This document shows positions 47,646-56,940 of a DNA stretch of 64,000 nt, in pieces; positions within the stretch are counted from its first letter, which is position 1; each line of letters begins with the position of its first letter. The position numbers were made by a program, and so were the translations under genes. Below the pieces are notes generated by a model that saw only the letters and a list, made by a program, of their open reading frames with translations, ran no database searches and was not told where the DNA came from. This DNA is from Lactobacillus apis. GTDB lineage: Bacteria > Bacillota > Bacilli > Lactobacillales > Lactobacillaceae. The DNA is taken from contig NZ_PDKP01000001.1 of the NCBI RefSeq assembly GCF_002837055.1, positions 545,285 through 609,284 of the forward strand, given 5' to 3'.

Positions 47646-48380
47646 CTAACTATCCGTTTCATCTAATTTGCCAAAGCGGCGATGACGATTTTGAAAATCA
47701 CTAACAAATTCTTGCAAGTCCTCTTTTGTGAAATCAGGCCAATTTTTAGGGCTAAATGCAAGTTCAGAGTAGGCCAATTGCCAGAGCATAAAATTAGAGA
47801 TGCGTTGTTCTCCAGAGGTTCTAATTAACAAATCAGGATCCCTAAATTCTTTGAAACTTGCGGTCATTAGTCGATTCGAAATTAGTTCTTCAGTGATTTG
47901 ATCACTGGTAAGCTGCCCAGTCTCAATTAACGTACCAATTTCTTTAACCGCTGTGGTTATTTCCCTTCTTGAGCCATAATTAAAAGCAAAATTTAATATT
48001 AAACCAGTATTTTGCGCAGTTTCTGCCATTGCACGTTGAACTACATCATATGTTTTATGAGGTAATTCATCCAAATAGCCCATAATATTAACTTTTACAT
48101 TGTTTTCCATTAACGTCGGCATGAAGTGGTCAAAAAAGCGTACAGGCAAGTTCATTAAATACGCAACTTCTTCTTTTGGTCTTGCCCAGTTTTCAGTTGA
48201 AAAAGCATATAGAGACAAGACTTTTATTCCAAGTTGATCAGCTGCTAGAGTGATTCTCTCAACATTGTTCATCCCTTCGTAATGACCAGCCACACGTGGC
48301 TTACCTTGCTTTGTAGCCCAACGACCATTACCGTCCATAATAATTGCAAGATGATTTAATTGATTTCTTTTTTCTGCCAT
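47646..48380 (-). CDS. uppS: Undecaprenyl pyrophosphate synthase
   Basis: Extends farnesyl pyrophosphate with eight isoprene units to make the lipid carrier for peptidoglycan. The 244-residue cis-prenyltransferase has [20 protein letters not shown] (catalytic Asp and P-loop), [28 protein letters not shown] and the terminal [20 protein letters not shown] with LAYSELAF. It begins 2 bp after frr. Confidence 0.98.
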   Translation of the reverse strand: MAEKRNQLNHLAIIMDGNGRWATKQGKPRVAGHYEGMNNVERITLAADQLGIKVLSLYAFSTENWARPKEEVAYLMNLPVRFFDHFMPTLMENNVKVNIMGYLDELPHKTYDVVQRAMAETAQNTGLILNFAFNYGSRREITTAVKEIGTLIETGQLTSDQITEELISNRLMTASFKEFRDPDLLIRTSGEQRISNFMLWQLAYSELAFSPKNWPDFTKEDLQEFVSDFQNRHRRFGKLDETDS

Positions 48381-48382
48381 TT

Positions 48383-48940
48383 TTAGCCTTGAGTAATTTC
48401 CTTACGCTTTTTATCAGCTAATTCATCAATCTTCTTAGTTGCTTGATCCGTTACCTTTTGAACTTCTTTTTCAAGGTTACGTTGCTCGTCCTCAGTTATT
48501 TCATCATCTTTTTGTTGCTTCTTAAGTGAGTTCATTGCATCACGTCTTACGTTTCTAACAGCAATTTTTCCTTCTTCGGCAATTTTATTTACTTCTTTGG
48601 CAATTTCTTGACGTCTTTCACCAGTCAATTGAGGAATAACTAGTCTAATAACTTTACCGTCATTTGCTGGTGTTAAGCCGAGATTTGAGGCAAGAAGAGC
48701 ATGCTCAATATCATCGACACTGTTTTGGTCATATGGTGTAATCAAGAGAACACGAGGTTCTGGAATAGTCACACTCGACATTTGAGTCAATGGGGTTGGC
48801 GCACCATAGTATTCAACTTGAACGCCATCAAGCAAGGCTGCATTGGCAACACCGGCACGAATAGAGCCGAGATTCTTTTCAAAAACGCTGATAGACTTTT
48901 CCATATTATCTTGCGCTTTTTTAATCGTTTCGTTATTCAT
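48383..48940 (-). CDS. frr: Ribosome recycling factor
   Basis: Splits the terminated ribosome with EF-G. 185 residues with [40 protein letters not shown], and [20 protein letters not shown], all family motifs. The pyrH stop and frr start overlap as TAATG, so translation is coupled. Confidence 0.98.
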   Translation of the reverse strand: MNNETIKKAQDNMEKSISVFEKNLGSIRAGVANAALLDGVQVEYYGAPTPLTQMSSVTIPEPRVLLITPYDQNSVDDIEHALLASNLGLTPANDGKVIRLVIPQLTGERRQEIAKEVNKIAEEGKIAVRNVRRDAMNSLKKQQKDDEITEDEQRNLEKEVQKVTDQATKKIDELADKKRKEITQG

Positions 48941-49665
48941 TATTTTCCACCTTCAATTACAGTTCCTATATGTTCACCCATAACGACTTTTCTAATATTT
49001 CCTTCTGTATTGACGTTAAATACAATTAACGGAATATTTGTATCCATTGAAAGTGAACTAGCAGTTCTGTCCATAACTTTCAAATCTTTGGAGATTACAT
49101 CAAGTTGAGTTAACTCATTGTACTTTTTAGCGTTTGGATCAATTTTTGGATCAGCGGAGTATACTCCGTCAACACCATTTTTAGCCATTAAAATGACATC
49201 TGCATTAATCTCAGCTGCACGTAAAGCTGCAGTGGTATCAGTCGAAAAGTATGGGTTACCGGTTCCACCACCCATGATTATTACTCTGCCTTTTTCAAGG
49301 TGACGAATTGCCTTTCTTCTAATGTAAGGCTCAGCAATTTGTCTCATTTCGATTGATGTCTGTAATCTTGTTGGCACACCTACATGCTCTAGACCATCCT
49401 GAAGAGCTAAACCATTCATGATAGTTGCTAGCATACCCATATAGTCTGCTTGTGAACGTTCCATTCCCAGTTTTTCACCAGTTTCACCACGCCACATGTT
49501 ACCGCCACCGCAAACGATTCCAATTTCAACGCCTAGGTCGTGAACTGATTTAATTTCTTCGGCTAAATGGCTGATAACTGTAGGATCAATTCCAGTACCT
49601 TGACTACCAGCCAATGCTTCACCAGAAATCTTTAAAACAATTCGCTTATATTTAACTTGAGTCAT
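48940..49665 (-). CDS. pyrH: Uridylate kinase
   Basis: Phosphorylates UMP to UDP in pyrimidine synthesis, a bacterial hexameric enzyme of the amino-acid-kinase fold. The 241 residues have [37 protein letters not shown], and [25 protein letters not shown] lies close upstream, and a TGGTAGAAT extended -10-like box sits about 30 bp before it. In many Firmicutes rpsB-tsf precedes pyrH; here the next gene is an oxidoreductase, so the usual neighbours lie elsewhere. Confidence 0.98.
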   Translation of the reverse strand: MTQVKYKRIVLKISGEALAGSQGTGIDPTVISHLAEEIKSVHDLGVEIGIVCGGGNMWRGETGEKLGMERSQADYMGMLATIMNGLALQDGLEHVGVPTRLQTSIEMRQIAEPYIRRKAIRHLEKGRVIIMGGGTGNPYFSTDTTAALRAAEINADVILMAKNGVDGVYSADPKIDPNAKKYNELTQLDVISKDLKVMDRTASSLSMDTNIPLIVFNVNTEGNIRKVVMGEHIGTVIEGGK

Positions 49666-49828
49666 GACAACCTCCTCTATTAACTTTAGTTATTCTACCA
49701 TATAAAAATGGCAAATGTAGGACTACAAAACAAAAGAGCAGAATTTTATTAAGAAATTTATTTTCTCTTTAAAAGCTTTTTTAATAGAAAAAAAACACAC
49801 TGATTATTTAGTATTTTCTATTGAAAAT

Positions 49829-49860
49829 AAAAAGCTCTGTAGTATTAAACAGAGCTTTTT
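49829..49860 (-). terminator. Terminator of the FAD oxidoreductase gene
   Basis: AAAAAGCTCTGT and ACAGAGCTTTTT are perfect 12-bp arms with an 8-base loop, 10 bp after the stop at 49870. Confidence 0.93.
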
Positions 49861-49869
49861 AATCTATTA

Positions 49870-51327
49870 TTATTTCAAATATTTTTGTGCATGTTGCGCT
49901 GCATTTCTTCCAGAATAAAATGCATATCCGGCACAAGTTCCTGGCATATTTGGACCATATGTATCTCCAGTTAAACCACTTGCATCATTACCTGTTGCAT
50001 ATACACCTTTAATTGGTTGACCTTTTTCATCTTCAATCTCATTATCAGGGGTTATTCTTAGACCACCCATCGTGCAATATGCACCAACTGTTAACTTAAA
50101 GCCATAAAATGGACCGTCTTCAACAGTTCTTAAATATTTTGGATCCTTGCCAAATGACTTGTCCTCACCAGATTTTACATCTTCATTGAATTTTTCAATA
50201 TTTTGAACAAACTTATCTCTTGGCAAGTTCATTTTTTCTGCTAATTCTTCTAGCGTATCTGCCTTAAAGATGAATGGTTTGTTTTCACTAATTGCTTGAT
50301 CAATTTCTTCTTGTAACTTATCCATCTTGTGTCCACGTTCAATGTAAACACCTAGTCCCATAAAGTTACCCTTTTCAGCCATTTCATCAATGATCTTTTT
50401 ATCTAAAATGCTGTAAACCTTATTTTGACTGTACAGAGCGTTGCCAGCATATGAAAAGTTATAAACGACTGATTCATCAACAAATCTCTCACCATTTTCA
50501 TTTACCCATAAAAGAGGTTGTTGTCCTGCAGCCACATTCATCTGACTCCGCATCATCTTGAACGATGGTTGGCCTGGATCTTTCAGATAGCCACCAAATA
50601 GCATTGCTGTACCCATGCCATATTTTTGACCACCAACATGCCATCCTAGTCTCAAACCATCACCAGTGCCTTTGCCACATGAAACTGTAATCAATCTGGA
50701 TAAATCATAATTGGTTTCTTTTGCCATCATTTCGTCATTGTTTAAATAGCCTCCTGTTGCCAGGATCACTACTTTGGCTGTAATTGTTTCAATGTCACCA
50801 TTAGCTTCATTTTTGAGTGTTACCTTTTTATTGCCATCATAATCAATTTCTAGGTTAATTGCTGATGTAGAAGTTAAAAGTTCTCCACCCAATTTTTTGA
50901 AACGAGGCTCCAAACCATTGTGCATTGCGCCATCGCCGTATCCTTTATAAATATGCCACGTTGCTTCACCAGCACCCATTGCTTGAACGCCTTCATATTC
51001 AACGCCTTCATCATGTAACCACTTAATATTCTCGGCACTAGTATCCAAGTAATTACGCCAAATCCTCGAATCAGCTTTATAGCTAGAATACTCAACTTCT
51101 TCTTTTAAAACATCCAAAGTTGAAACATTAATTCCTTTTTCTTTTTGTAAATATGAACCGACTGCAAAAAGACCCTCGCTATAATTTGCAGAACCACCAG
51201 TGTGACGCCCCTTTTCAAGCATCAAAACACTGTTACCGTTCTCGACAGCAGTTAATGCAGCAGCTTGACCAGCAGCACCCGAACCTACAACTACAACATC
51301 ATAATTTTCTTTCTTTGAAATTTTCAT
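49870..51327 (-). CDS. FAD-dependent fumarate reductase-like oxidoreductase
   Basis: A 485-residue soluble flavoprotein of the fumarate/urocanate reductase branch of the FAD_binding_2 family. It has the N-terminal dinucleotide loop DVVVVGSGAAGQAAALTAVE, ATGGYLNNDEMMA, ENGERFVDESVVYNFSYAGN, and the C-terminal TMGGLRITPDNEIEDEKGQP and YGPNMPGTCAGYAF. No heme or FMN-binding extra domain and no signal peptide is present, so it is a cytoplasmic type such as those used to dump electrons on fumarate or an enoate. It is divergent from a LysR gene. The substrate is open. Confidence 0.88.
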   Translation of the reverse strand: MKISKKENYDVVVVGSGAAGQAAALTAVENGNSVLMLEKGRHTGGSANYSEGLFAVGSYLQKEKGINVSTLDVLKEEVEYSSYKADSRIWRNYLDTSAENIKWLHDEGVEYEGVQAMGAGEATWHIYKGYGDGAMHNGLEPRFKKLGGELLTSTSAINLEIDYDGNKKVTLKNEANGDIETITAKVVILATGGYLNNDEMMAKETNYDLSRLITVSCGKGTGDGLRLGWHVGGQKYGMGTAMLFGGYLKDPGQPSFKMMRSQMNVAAGQQPLLWVNENGERFVDESVVYNFSYAGNALYSQNKVYSILDKKIIDEMAEKGNFMGLGVYIERGHKMDKLQEEIDQAISENKPFIFKADTLEELAEKMNLPRDKFVQNIEKFNEDVKSGEDKSFGKDPKYLRTVEDGPFYGFKLTVGAYCTMGGLRITPDNEIEDEKGQPIKGVYATGNDASGLTGDTYGPNMPGTCAGYAFYSGRNAAQHAQKYLK

Positions 51328-51434
51328 AACCGTGTACCTCTTTAAAACTATTTATGCTTTAATAGTAAGTGCTTACAAATAAAAAATATAGACACTTTAT
51401 TTTTCAACACTAGAAGTAAAAGGTTCGGATAAAG

Positions 51435-52322
51435 ATGAATTTCACTCAATTAAATACTTTCATTACGGTAGTCGAAACAGGGAGTTTTCAAAAAGCTGCT
51501 GCAACACAATACATTAGTCAACGCGCAGTTTCACAGTCAATTGGCAAGCTTGAAAACGAACTAGGCTTTAAATTATTCGAGCGAGGCAAAAACAAGATTT
51601 CAATTACCTCTCAAGGACAGGAATTTTTCTTAAAAACCAAGGAAATATTACATAGTTTTTCTGTAGAAATCAATTCTCTGCGGCATGAAGCTGCCACCAC
51701 CTATCAAGAACTAAAAGTTGGCTACTTTTCTCCTTTTGAAGGGGCATTGTTGCTACAAAAAATCTTTGATGCAAATCAAAAACAGCCTGAATTAAAAATC
51801 AAGATAACCGAGGAGAGTATTGAACACTTAATATCAGACGTTTCTCTCGGCATATTAGATTTAGCTTTTATCTTAGATTATGGAGAACAAGAATTTTTGA
51901 CTAAGAACCTAACTAACAAGAGTATTTTTCAAAGCAAAATGGTGATTGGTGTCAGTAAACTCGATCCTTTAAGTAGCGGTTCTGTTTTTCCATTAACTGC
52001 TCTTAAAGAAAAACCCATTTTATATTATGGGCCTGAGAAAACCAATTATTTAAAGCATGCTTTTCTTGCTACCTTACCTGACGCATATCAAAATTTACCG
52101 GTCGCTAGAATTTCAACTATTGAACAAATGCAAATTCTTGTTTCTTCTAATCAGGCCAATGCATATTATCCAGATGGCTTACTTCAGCCTTCAAACTCTC
52201 CGAGTGAGAAAATTGAATATTTACCATTAGAGGGCAACAGCAGTGCCCAAAATTACCATGTCCAAGCTATTTATCAAAAGAAAACTGAAAAGAAAAAATT
52301 AATCCAGCAGTTTTTAAGCTAA
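51435..52322 (+). CDS. LysR-family regulator, probable regulator of the divergent reductase
   Basis: A 295-residue LysR protein: helix-turn-helix TGSFQKAAATQYISQRAVSQ, IGKLENELGFKLFERGKNK, then an effector-binding domain. It is transcribed away from the FAD oxidoreductase across 107 bp, the normal setting for a LysR activator of its neighbour. That spacer contains a small inverted repeat GTAAG-TG-CTTAC at 51365-51376. A terminator follows the gene. Confidence 0.92.
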   Translation: MNFTQLNTFITVVETGSFQKAAATQYISQRAVSQSIGKLENELGFKLFERGKNKISITSQGQEFFLKTKEILHSFSVEINSLRHEAATTYQELKVGYFSPFEGALLLQKIFDANQKQPELKIKITEESIEHLISDVSLGILDLAFILDYGEQEFLTKNLTNKSIFQSKMVIGVSKLDPLSSGSVFPLTALKEKPILYYGPEKTNYLKHAFLATLPDAYQNLPVARISTIEQMQILVSSNQANAYYPDGLLQPSNSPSEKIEYLPLEGNSSAQNYHVQAIYQKKTEKKKLIQQFLS

Positions 52323-52325
52323 TCA

Positions 52326-52355
52326 AAAACCTCACTTTAGCTTAAAGCGAGGTTT
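52326..52355. terminator. Bidirectional terminator between LysR and ROK genes
   Basis: AAACCTCACTTTA pairs with TAAAGCGAGGTTT over a 3-base loop, with A/T tracts on both sides. The genes on each side converge on it. Confidence 0.9.
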
Positions 52356-52359
52356 ATTA

Positions 52360-53268
52360 TTAATAATCAGTTTCGTTATCTACAGTTAATAACAAATTAT
52401 ATAAGGCTCCATATAAATTAGAGTCATTTCTAAACTTGGCTGCAACTATTTCTGGTTTAACTAATGTTTGGCCAATGATTGAATTCATTTTGCCAACTAA
52501 CTTATCATAAGCCTGATTGATGCCAGAAAGTAGAATTGGTTGAGCACTAATGCCGCCACCGATTGCCACTTTATTTATATCAACTACTGTATTCATATTT
52601 AAAATTAAAGCTGCAATGTTTAAACAATAATCATTGAAAATCTTAATTGCGTCTTCATTGCCGCTTTTAATTTCTTCAAAAGCATGAATTCCATCATTGA
52701 TTTCAGAATAACCTGTTTTTTGATTTACATGCTTAACGAAGTTGACAGCAGAGCATAGATTACCGACGCTACCTTGCATTTTTTCCGGGTGGGTCAAATC
52801 AACAATCATAAAGCTCATTTCACCAGCTTGATAATGGGAGCCTTGTAAAAGATGACCATTAACTATGATGCCACCGCCAACACCCGTGCCTAATGTTAGT
52901 GCTGCGCAGTTAGTTTCTCCTTTTAAACTTCCTAGCCAGTTTTCTGCCAGAATGCTTGCTTTACCATCGTTAAGAACAGTTACAGGGTAATCCTTATCTT
53001 GATAGATTTCTCCAAAGTCAATGCCATCAAGATAAGGAATTGCACCTCCAAAACGTATTTTTGTTCCTTCGATTTTTCCAGGAGCACAAATTGCCAAGCC
53101 TTTGATTCTATCTGTATATTTTTTTACAATTTTATCTACTGCAACTAAAAAGTCAGCTTTATTGTCAGGAGTACTTACTTTGCCCTTTTCAATAATATTA
53201 CCAGCTTGGTCTATTTGTGCGTATTTAATTTCTGTTCCGCCAATATCAATACTTAAATAATTTTTCAT
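52360..53268 (-). CDS. ROK-family sugar kinase
   Basis: A 302-residue ROK protein. It has the N-terminal phosphate loop YLSIDIGGTEIKYAQID, the sugar-site region VTVLNDGKASILAENWLG with the catalytic aspartate, and the second phosphate loop AALTLGTGVGGGIIVNG. The zinc motif CxCGxxGCxE of glucokinases and repressors is absent; the region reads GSVGNLCSAVNFVKH. There is no DNA-binding domain, so it is a kinase (glucose, N-acetyl-mannosamine or beta-glucoside type) rather than a repressor. The start at 53268 is preferred over 53274 because AAGG is 6 bases upstream. It is monocistronic. Confidence 0.88.
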   Translation of the reverse strand: MKNYLSIDIGGTEIKYAQIDQAGNIIEKGKVSTPDNKADFLVAVDKIVKKYTDRIKGLAICAPGKIEGTKIRFGGAIPYLDGIDFGEIYQDKDYPVTVLNDGKASILAENWLGSLKGETNCAALTLGTGVGGGIIVNGHLLQGSHYQAGEMSFMIVDLTHPEKMQGSVGNLCSAVNFVKHVNQKTGYSEINDGIHAFEEIKSGNEDAIKIFNDYCLNIAALILNMNTVVDINKVAIGGGISAQPILLSGINQAYDKLVGKMNSIIGQTLVKPEIVAAKFRNDSNLYGALYNLLLTVDNETDY

Positions 53269-53458
53269 CTTCATCCTTCACCAATAGATAAATTAAAAGT
53301 TACAGCCATAAGAGCCACATAAAAGATTATAAACTAAAACTCAGTCTTTGATTGCATTACTTTTAGACAATCAAGAATTCTACTGTATCATAAATTTTCA
53401 AAAACTGCCTTTAAAAATTATATCTCACATTAAAAACTATTTTTATGCCTAATATCAA

Positions 53459-53492
53459 AAAGACCTCTTATCCAATTAAATAAGAGGTCTTC
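53459..53492 (-). terminator. Terminator of the mdc operon
   Basis: AGACCTCTTAT and ATAAGAGGTCT are perfect 11-bp arms with an 8-base loop, followed on the minus strand by TTTTTGAT, about 32 bp after the hydrolase stop. Confidence 0.9.
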
Positions 53493-53523
53493 TAAAAAAA
53501 TTTAAATCCTTAAACCTAATACA

Positions 53524-54324
53524 CTATTCAGGCAAATAACGATTTTTCAGTAAAAAGTGACGTAACAGCTGATTAAATCGTCGAGGAACCTCAGCCATAA
53601 TATCATGTCCGCAATCATCCAAAACGGCATATTCAATTCGCGAATTATGTTTAGCCATCCATTCAGCAAATTGATAGTTATAATATGGACTTTTCTTAGC
53701 AGCAAAAACAACTATTTTTTGCGTAGTGGTTGTAATTATATTTCGCCAATCTTGCTTAATGTGTTCTTGTAATAAATCCATATTACTTTGACGATCAAAG
53801 GGATACTTAGTTTTAACTAGGTTGAGTTCATTAAAAACTTCAGTATCAAGGCCATGAAGAGTTTCGTGAACCTCTGGAATAATCTTAGATTGATCTTTGT
53901 AGTTTTCCAAAGTATAATTCATGAAGCCAAATTGCCAGTCCTTAGTATTTAGCATATATGGGGTTTGATCAACGATACAAGCTAAATCAACTAAACTAGG
54001 TTTTGTCTTAATTAAATCATATAGAACACTACCACCCATTGAATGAGCAATAAATGCGGCATGACGAATATTTAGAAATTTCGCTAAACCAATCAGATCA
54101 TCAGTCAATCTTTGGAGAGTATGACCATTTAATGTTTTTTCACTTTCACCCATGTTACGGTGATCATACGTTATTACTTGATATCCCATATTTAACAAAT
54201 AAGATACTTGTTTTGTCCAGATTTCTTGATAACCACCAAAGCCAGTCACCAAGACAATTGGCCTACCGTTTCCGTATACATGATAATTAAGTTTAACCCG
54301 ATCACTGGTTAGATAGTAACTCAT
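53524..54324 (-). CDS. Alpha/beta hydrolase at the end of the mdc operon
   Basis: A 266-residue alpha/beta hydrolase. The oxyanion region IVLVTGFGGYQEIW precedes the nucleophile elbow AHSMGGS, with the serine near residue 95; the acid residue lies in the second half and the histidine is in DDCGHDIM near residue 245. It has no signal peptide. It starts directly after the mdcG stop and is followed by the operon terminator, so it is transcribed with the malonate decarboxylase genes. This is not a standard mdc subunit; it could be a thioesterase-like housekeeping function or an unrelated enzyme. The substrate is unknown. Confidence 0.85.
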   Translation of the reverse strand: MSYYLTSDRVKLNYHVYGNGRPIVLVTGFGGYQEIWTKQVSYLLNMGYQVITYDHRNMGESEKTLNGHTLQRLTDDLIGLAKFLNIRHAAFIAHSMGGSVLYDLIKTKPSLVDLACIVDQTPYMLNTKDWQFGFMNYTLENYKDQSKIIPEVHETLHGLDTEVFNELNLVKTKYPFDRQSNMDLLQEHIKQDWRNIITTTTQKIVVFAAKKSPYYNYQFAEWMAKHNSRIEYAVLDDCGHDIMAEVPRRFNQLLRHFLLKNRYLPE

Positions 54325-54987
54325 CTATTCTTTCCTTACAAAATTCCACGGGTTCTCTACCAAAATAGGTCCGGTAGCTGTTTTGATTAGTACTTTTTTG
54401 TTGCGCCCTGCAGCATACTCTTCTAACGAAAAGCCTTTTTCTCCATGTACAACCTGAACATCCGCATGAACTCCGTATAAATTTATCTTTCTTAATAACT
54501 CTCTTGCTTGACTCACACTGATTTCTTTTGTTGCCGACAGAATAACATCCAAATCACTGATATGCTCTGAATTATTTTTTACTATCTTCATTCCAGTGGC
54601 CATTTCGTAAGCCACCGATCCACCGATTCCCCATTTAAATTCTTTTAACAAAGGAACCATTTTAATTAGAGCTTGAAATTGAGGTAAGTTTTGGCGAGCA
54701 GGAGTCAACTCTTTCCATAACTGTTTTTTTATAAAGTAGTATGGCGAGTAACAATTTACTACTTGCTCTTTTTTTAAAAAGCAGGCTAAACGCTCATTTC
54801 TTTGAGATCCTCTTATTCCAACTGGAATTAGATTATTATCTATTTCTCCTCTTCTGACAACAACAATTTTAGCTTTAGCTAAAGAATCCTTTGCCCATTC
54901 AGGTAAAGGATTCTCGCCTAGCACCAAATCACTAGTTTTGTTAAAAGTGAGCAAATCATGTGGCCAAACTTGTTTTATTGATTCCAT
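54325..54987 (-). CDS. mdcG: Malonate decarboxylase holo-ACP synthase MdcG
   Basis: Transfers the 2'-(5''-triphosphoribosyl)-3'-dephospho-CoA prosthetic group to the serine of the acyl-carrier subunit MdcC. The 220-residue protein has VVRRGEIDNNLIPVGIRGSQ (MdcG N-domain) and the nucleotidyltransferase core WGIGGSVAYEMATG with SDLDVIL, then ADVQVVHGEKGFSLEEYA. Its start overlaps the mdcDE end by 13 bp. It presumes a supply of triphosphoribosyl-dephospho-CoA, normally from MdcB, which is not in the window. Confidence 0.9.
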   Translation of the reverse strand: MESIKQVWPHDLLTFNKTSDLVLGENPLPEWAKDSLAKAKIVVVRRGEIDNNLIPVGIRGSQRNERLACFLKKEQVVNCYSPYYFIKKQLWKELTPARQNLPQFQALIKMVPLLKEFKWGIGGSVAYEMATGMKIVKNNSEHISDLDVILSATKEISVSQARELLRKINLYGVHADVQVVHGEKGFSLEEYAAGRNKKVLIKTATGPILVENPWNFVRKE

Positions 54988-56645
54988 TGTTCAAAAACTG
55001 TTTTACGCATCTTGTTAGTTGCTTTACGTCCACTTTCAACCGCAATTGGCGTTTCATATCTAAAGTGCAAATCAGTGGGTTGGTTCTCAGTACTTTCAAT
55101 TGCTTCATCAATAACGGTTTTGATTTCTTCAACTGCGTTTTCATTAGCATCCCATGAGGAAACATCCTGAACCAATTTGTAAAGAGCACCTAATTTTTCA
55201 TAGTTGTGAATATCATAGGCCATTGCAGGAACATGTTTTGTGGCTTCTTCTAATTCAGCAATCGTTCTTTGAGTAATTCGAGCAGCTGAAGCCTTAGACA
55301 TTGCTTGAATTGTGATTGAGTCATCTGCTAAAGCTATAATTCGGTTTGATTGCAAACCATGAGCTAAAAAGCCTCCTGAAACGGCATCCCCAGGAATAAA
55401 CGCAATAACTGGATGACCTGCTTGCCGTGCTTTAGCATATGCAGCAGCAGCGGATGCCAAACTGATATGAATACCAATTAGTTCCTCTTTGTAGCCATAT
55501 GCTTGACTTGGTACGTCAACAACCAAAATAAGTGGCCGTTTTTCTTTCTTATCTTTGTCTTCATCAACTATCTTGTTAACAATTTCGGCTACTAGAAAAC
55601 CTTCCTGCAAGCCAACTTCTCCCTTTCGAACTCGTGGAAAACGATTATTTTCATCTGGGACAATTGCAATATATTCTTTACCATCTTTTTCAGCATGTAA
55701 AACAGTAGGATAATTTGATTCTGCATTTTCAATTCCAGTTAATTTTTCAAACCAAAGTCGACCGCGTGACTTAGTTTTCGCTTGCTGACTAGCAGTAGCT
55801 TCATTAACGACATGTTTAGTTGCTTTATTCTTAGAATAAAGGTCACGGTATTGCTTGGTATTAAGCGGTTGAGCAAAATCAATCTCATCGAGTAAAGAGA
55901 GGTAAAAATCAGCTTGGTCTGTTCTATGAGCATCCTTATTCTGTTCAATTGCATTGTTAATTGCGTCCTTAATAGCTGAAACGTCATCGTCAACTACTTC
56001 ATCAGCAATTCCTGTTTCAACACGTTGACGTGTTCCTAGAGTGTCCCAAATCAAGTTCTTATCGCTGGAATCGAATTCTCTTACCCCAGCTTCTTGCTCA
56101 ATTACTTCTGGACCATTCAGAGCAATTCTAGCCTTAGGTGTTGTAATCAGATAAGAAAGAATTGCACTTGTAATTGACATTCCGCCAAAGCTTCCAACTC
56201 TTCCCGGCACAATACCGATAACGGGAACATATTCTTTTATGGCAATAACCGCGTTTTGAATTTCTGAAATTGAAAGCAGGCCATAGTTTGCCTCTTGCAA
56301 CCTCACACCACCTGTATCAAGAACAATAACTGGGTATTCCTTAATTCCATTTTTATTGTCTTCAAGTGTTTTTTCCAAAGCAGCTACAATTTTAGCTCCC
56401 GAAACTTCACCAATTCCACCACCTTGGAAACTACCTTCAATTGAAATAATAACGGCAGTTTTTCCATCTAACTTACCTTTTACAACAATTACGCCATCAT
56501 CACTTTCAGGTACAATGTTTTGCGGCTCTAAATGAGGTGAAATAAAATCAAATTCAGGTCCAACAATTTCGCGCCCAGTGTTCTCATCAAGTAAGCTAAA
56601 AGCACGTTGACGTCCATTTAATTCAACAAAACTATTTTTCATCAT
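54975..56645 (-). CDS. mdcDE: Fused malonate decarboxylase beta-gamma subunit (MdcD-MdcE)
   Basis: Decarboxylates malonyl-ACP to acetyl-ACP. The 556-residue chain joins two normally separate subunits. Residues about 1-260 are MdcD (beta), with GGGIGEVSGAKIVAALEKTL and IVPGRVGSFGGMSITSAILS; residues about 300-556 are MdcE (gamma), with RPLILVVDVPSQAYGYKEEL, IHISLASAAAAYAKARQAGH, PVIAFIPGDAVSGGFLAHGL. A linker of about 40 residues is rich in Lys, Ala and Thr. It overlaps mdcC by 14 bp at its start. GGAGG lies 6 bases before the first of two tandem ATGs. The fusion is plain in one uninterrupted frame. Confidence 0.93.
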   Translation of the reverse strand: MMKNSFVELNGRQRAFSLLDENTGREIVGPEFDFISPHLEPQNIVPESDDGVIVVKGKLDGKTAVIISIEGSFQGGGIGEVSGAKIVAALEKTLEDNKNGIKEYPVIVLDTGGVRLQEANYGLLSISEIQNAVIAIKEYVPVIGIVPGRVGSFGGMSITSAILSYLITTPKARIALNGPEVIEQEAGVREFDSSDKNLIWDTLGTRQRVETGIADEVVDDDVSAIKDAINNAIEQNKDAHRTDQADFYLSLLDEIDFAQPLNTKQYRDLYSKNKATKHVVNEATASQQAKTKSRGRLWFEKLTGIENAESNYPTVLHAEKDGKEYIAIVPDENNRFPRVRKGEVGLQEGFLVAEIVNKIVDEDKDKKEKRPLILVVDVPSQAYGYKEELIGIHISLASAAAAYAKARQAGHPVIAFIPGDAVSGGFLAHGLQSNRIIALADDSITIQAMSKASAARITQRTIAELEEATKHVPAMAYDIHNYEKLGALYKLVQDVSSWDANENAVEEIKTVIDEAIESTENQPTDLHFRYETPIAVESGRKATNKMRKTVFEQWNQ

Positions 56646-56925
56646 TTAATGCCTCCATTGCTTGTGTGAGCCGTAAGTTAACAACGCCTGGTGTTGCACC
56701 AAAGTCATGAATCACAAATTTTCCTTTTAAAGGATAACGAGTGAAAAAGCGATCTAAAACGTTTTTCCAAACTTCTTTAAAGCCATCACTACCAGTTACT
56801 ATCTCGATTGTTGTTTCATCTGCGGGGTAAAGCAGGATTTCTAAATCTCCAGATGCTACTACACCAACATGAACAAACTTTTTAACAGCTTCTGAATTTT
56901 GATAAGTAAAATTAAGTTTTTCCAT
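56632..56925 (-). CDS. mdcC: Malonate decarboxylase acyl carrier subunit MdcC
   Basis: The delta subunit, a small carrier holding acetyl or malonyl on a phosphoribosyl-dephospho-CoA arm. The 97-residue protein has FVHVGVVASGDLEILLYPAD; the serine of the ASGDLE motif is the expected attachment site. The later part reads FVIHDFGATPGVVNLRLTQA, as in the family. AGGAGG lies 10 bases before the ATG. It is between mdcA and mdcDE with close spacing. Confidence 0.93.
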   Translation of the reverse strand: MEKLNFTYQNSEAVKKFVHVGVVASGDLEILLYPADETTIEIVTGSDGFKEVWKNVLDRFFTRYPLKGKFVIHDFGATPGVVNLRLTQAMEALNDEK

Positions 56926-56940
56926 CTTAACTAACCTCCT

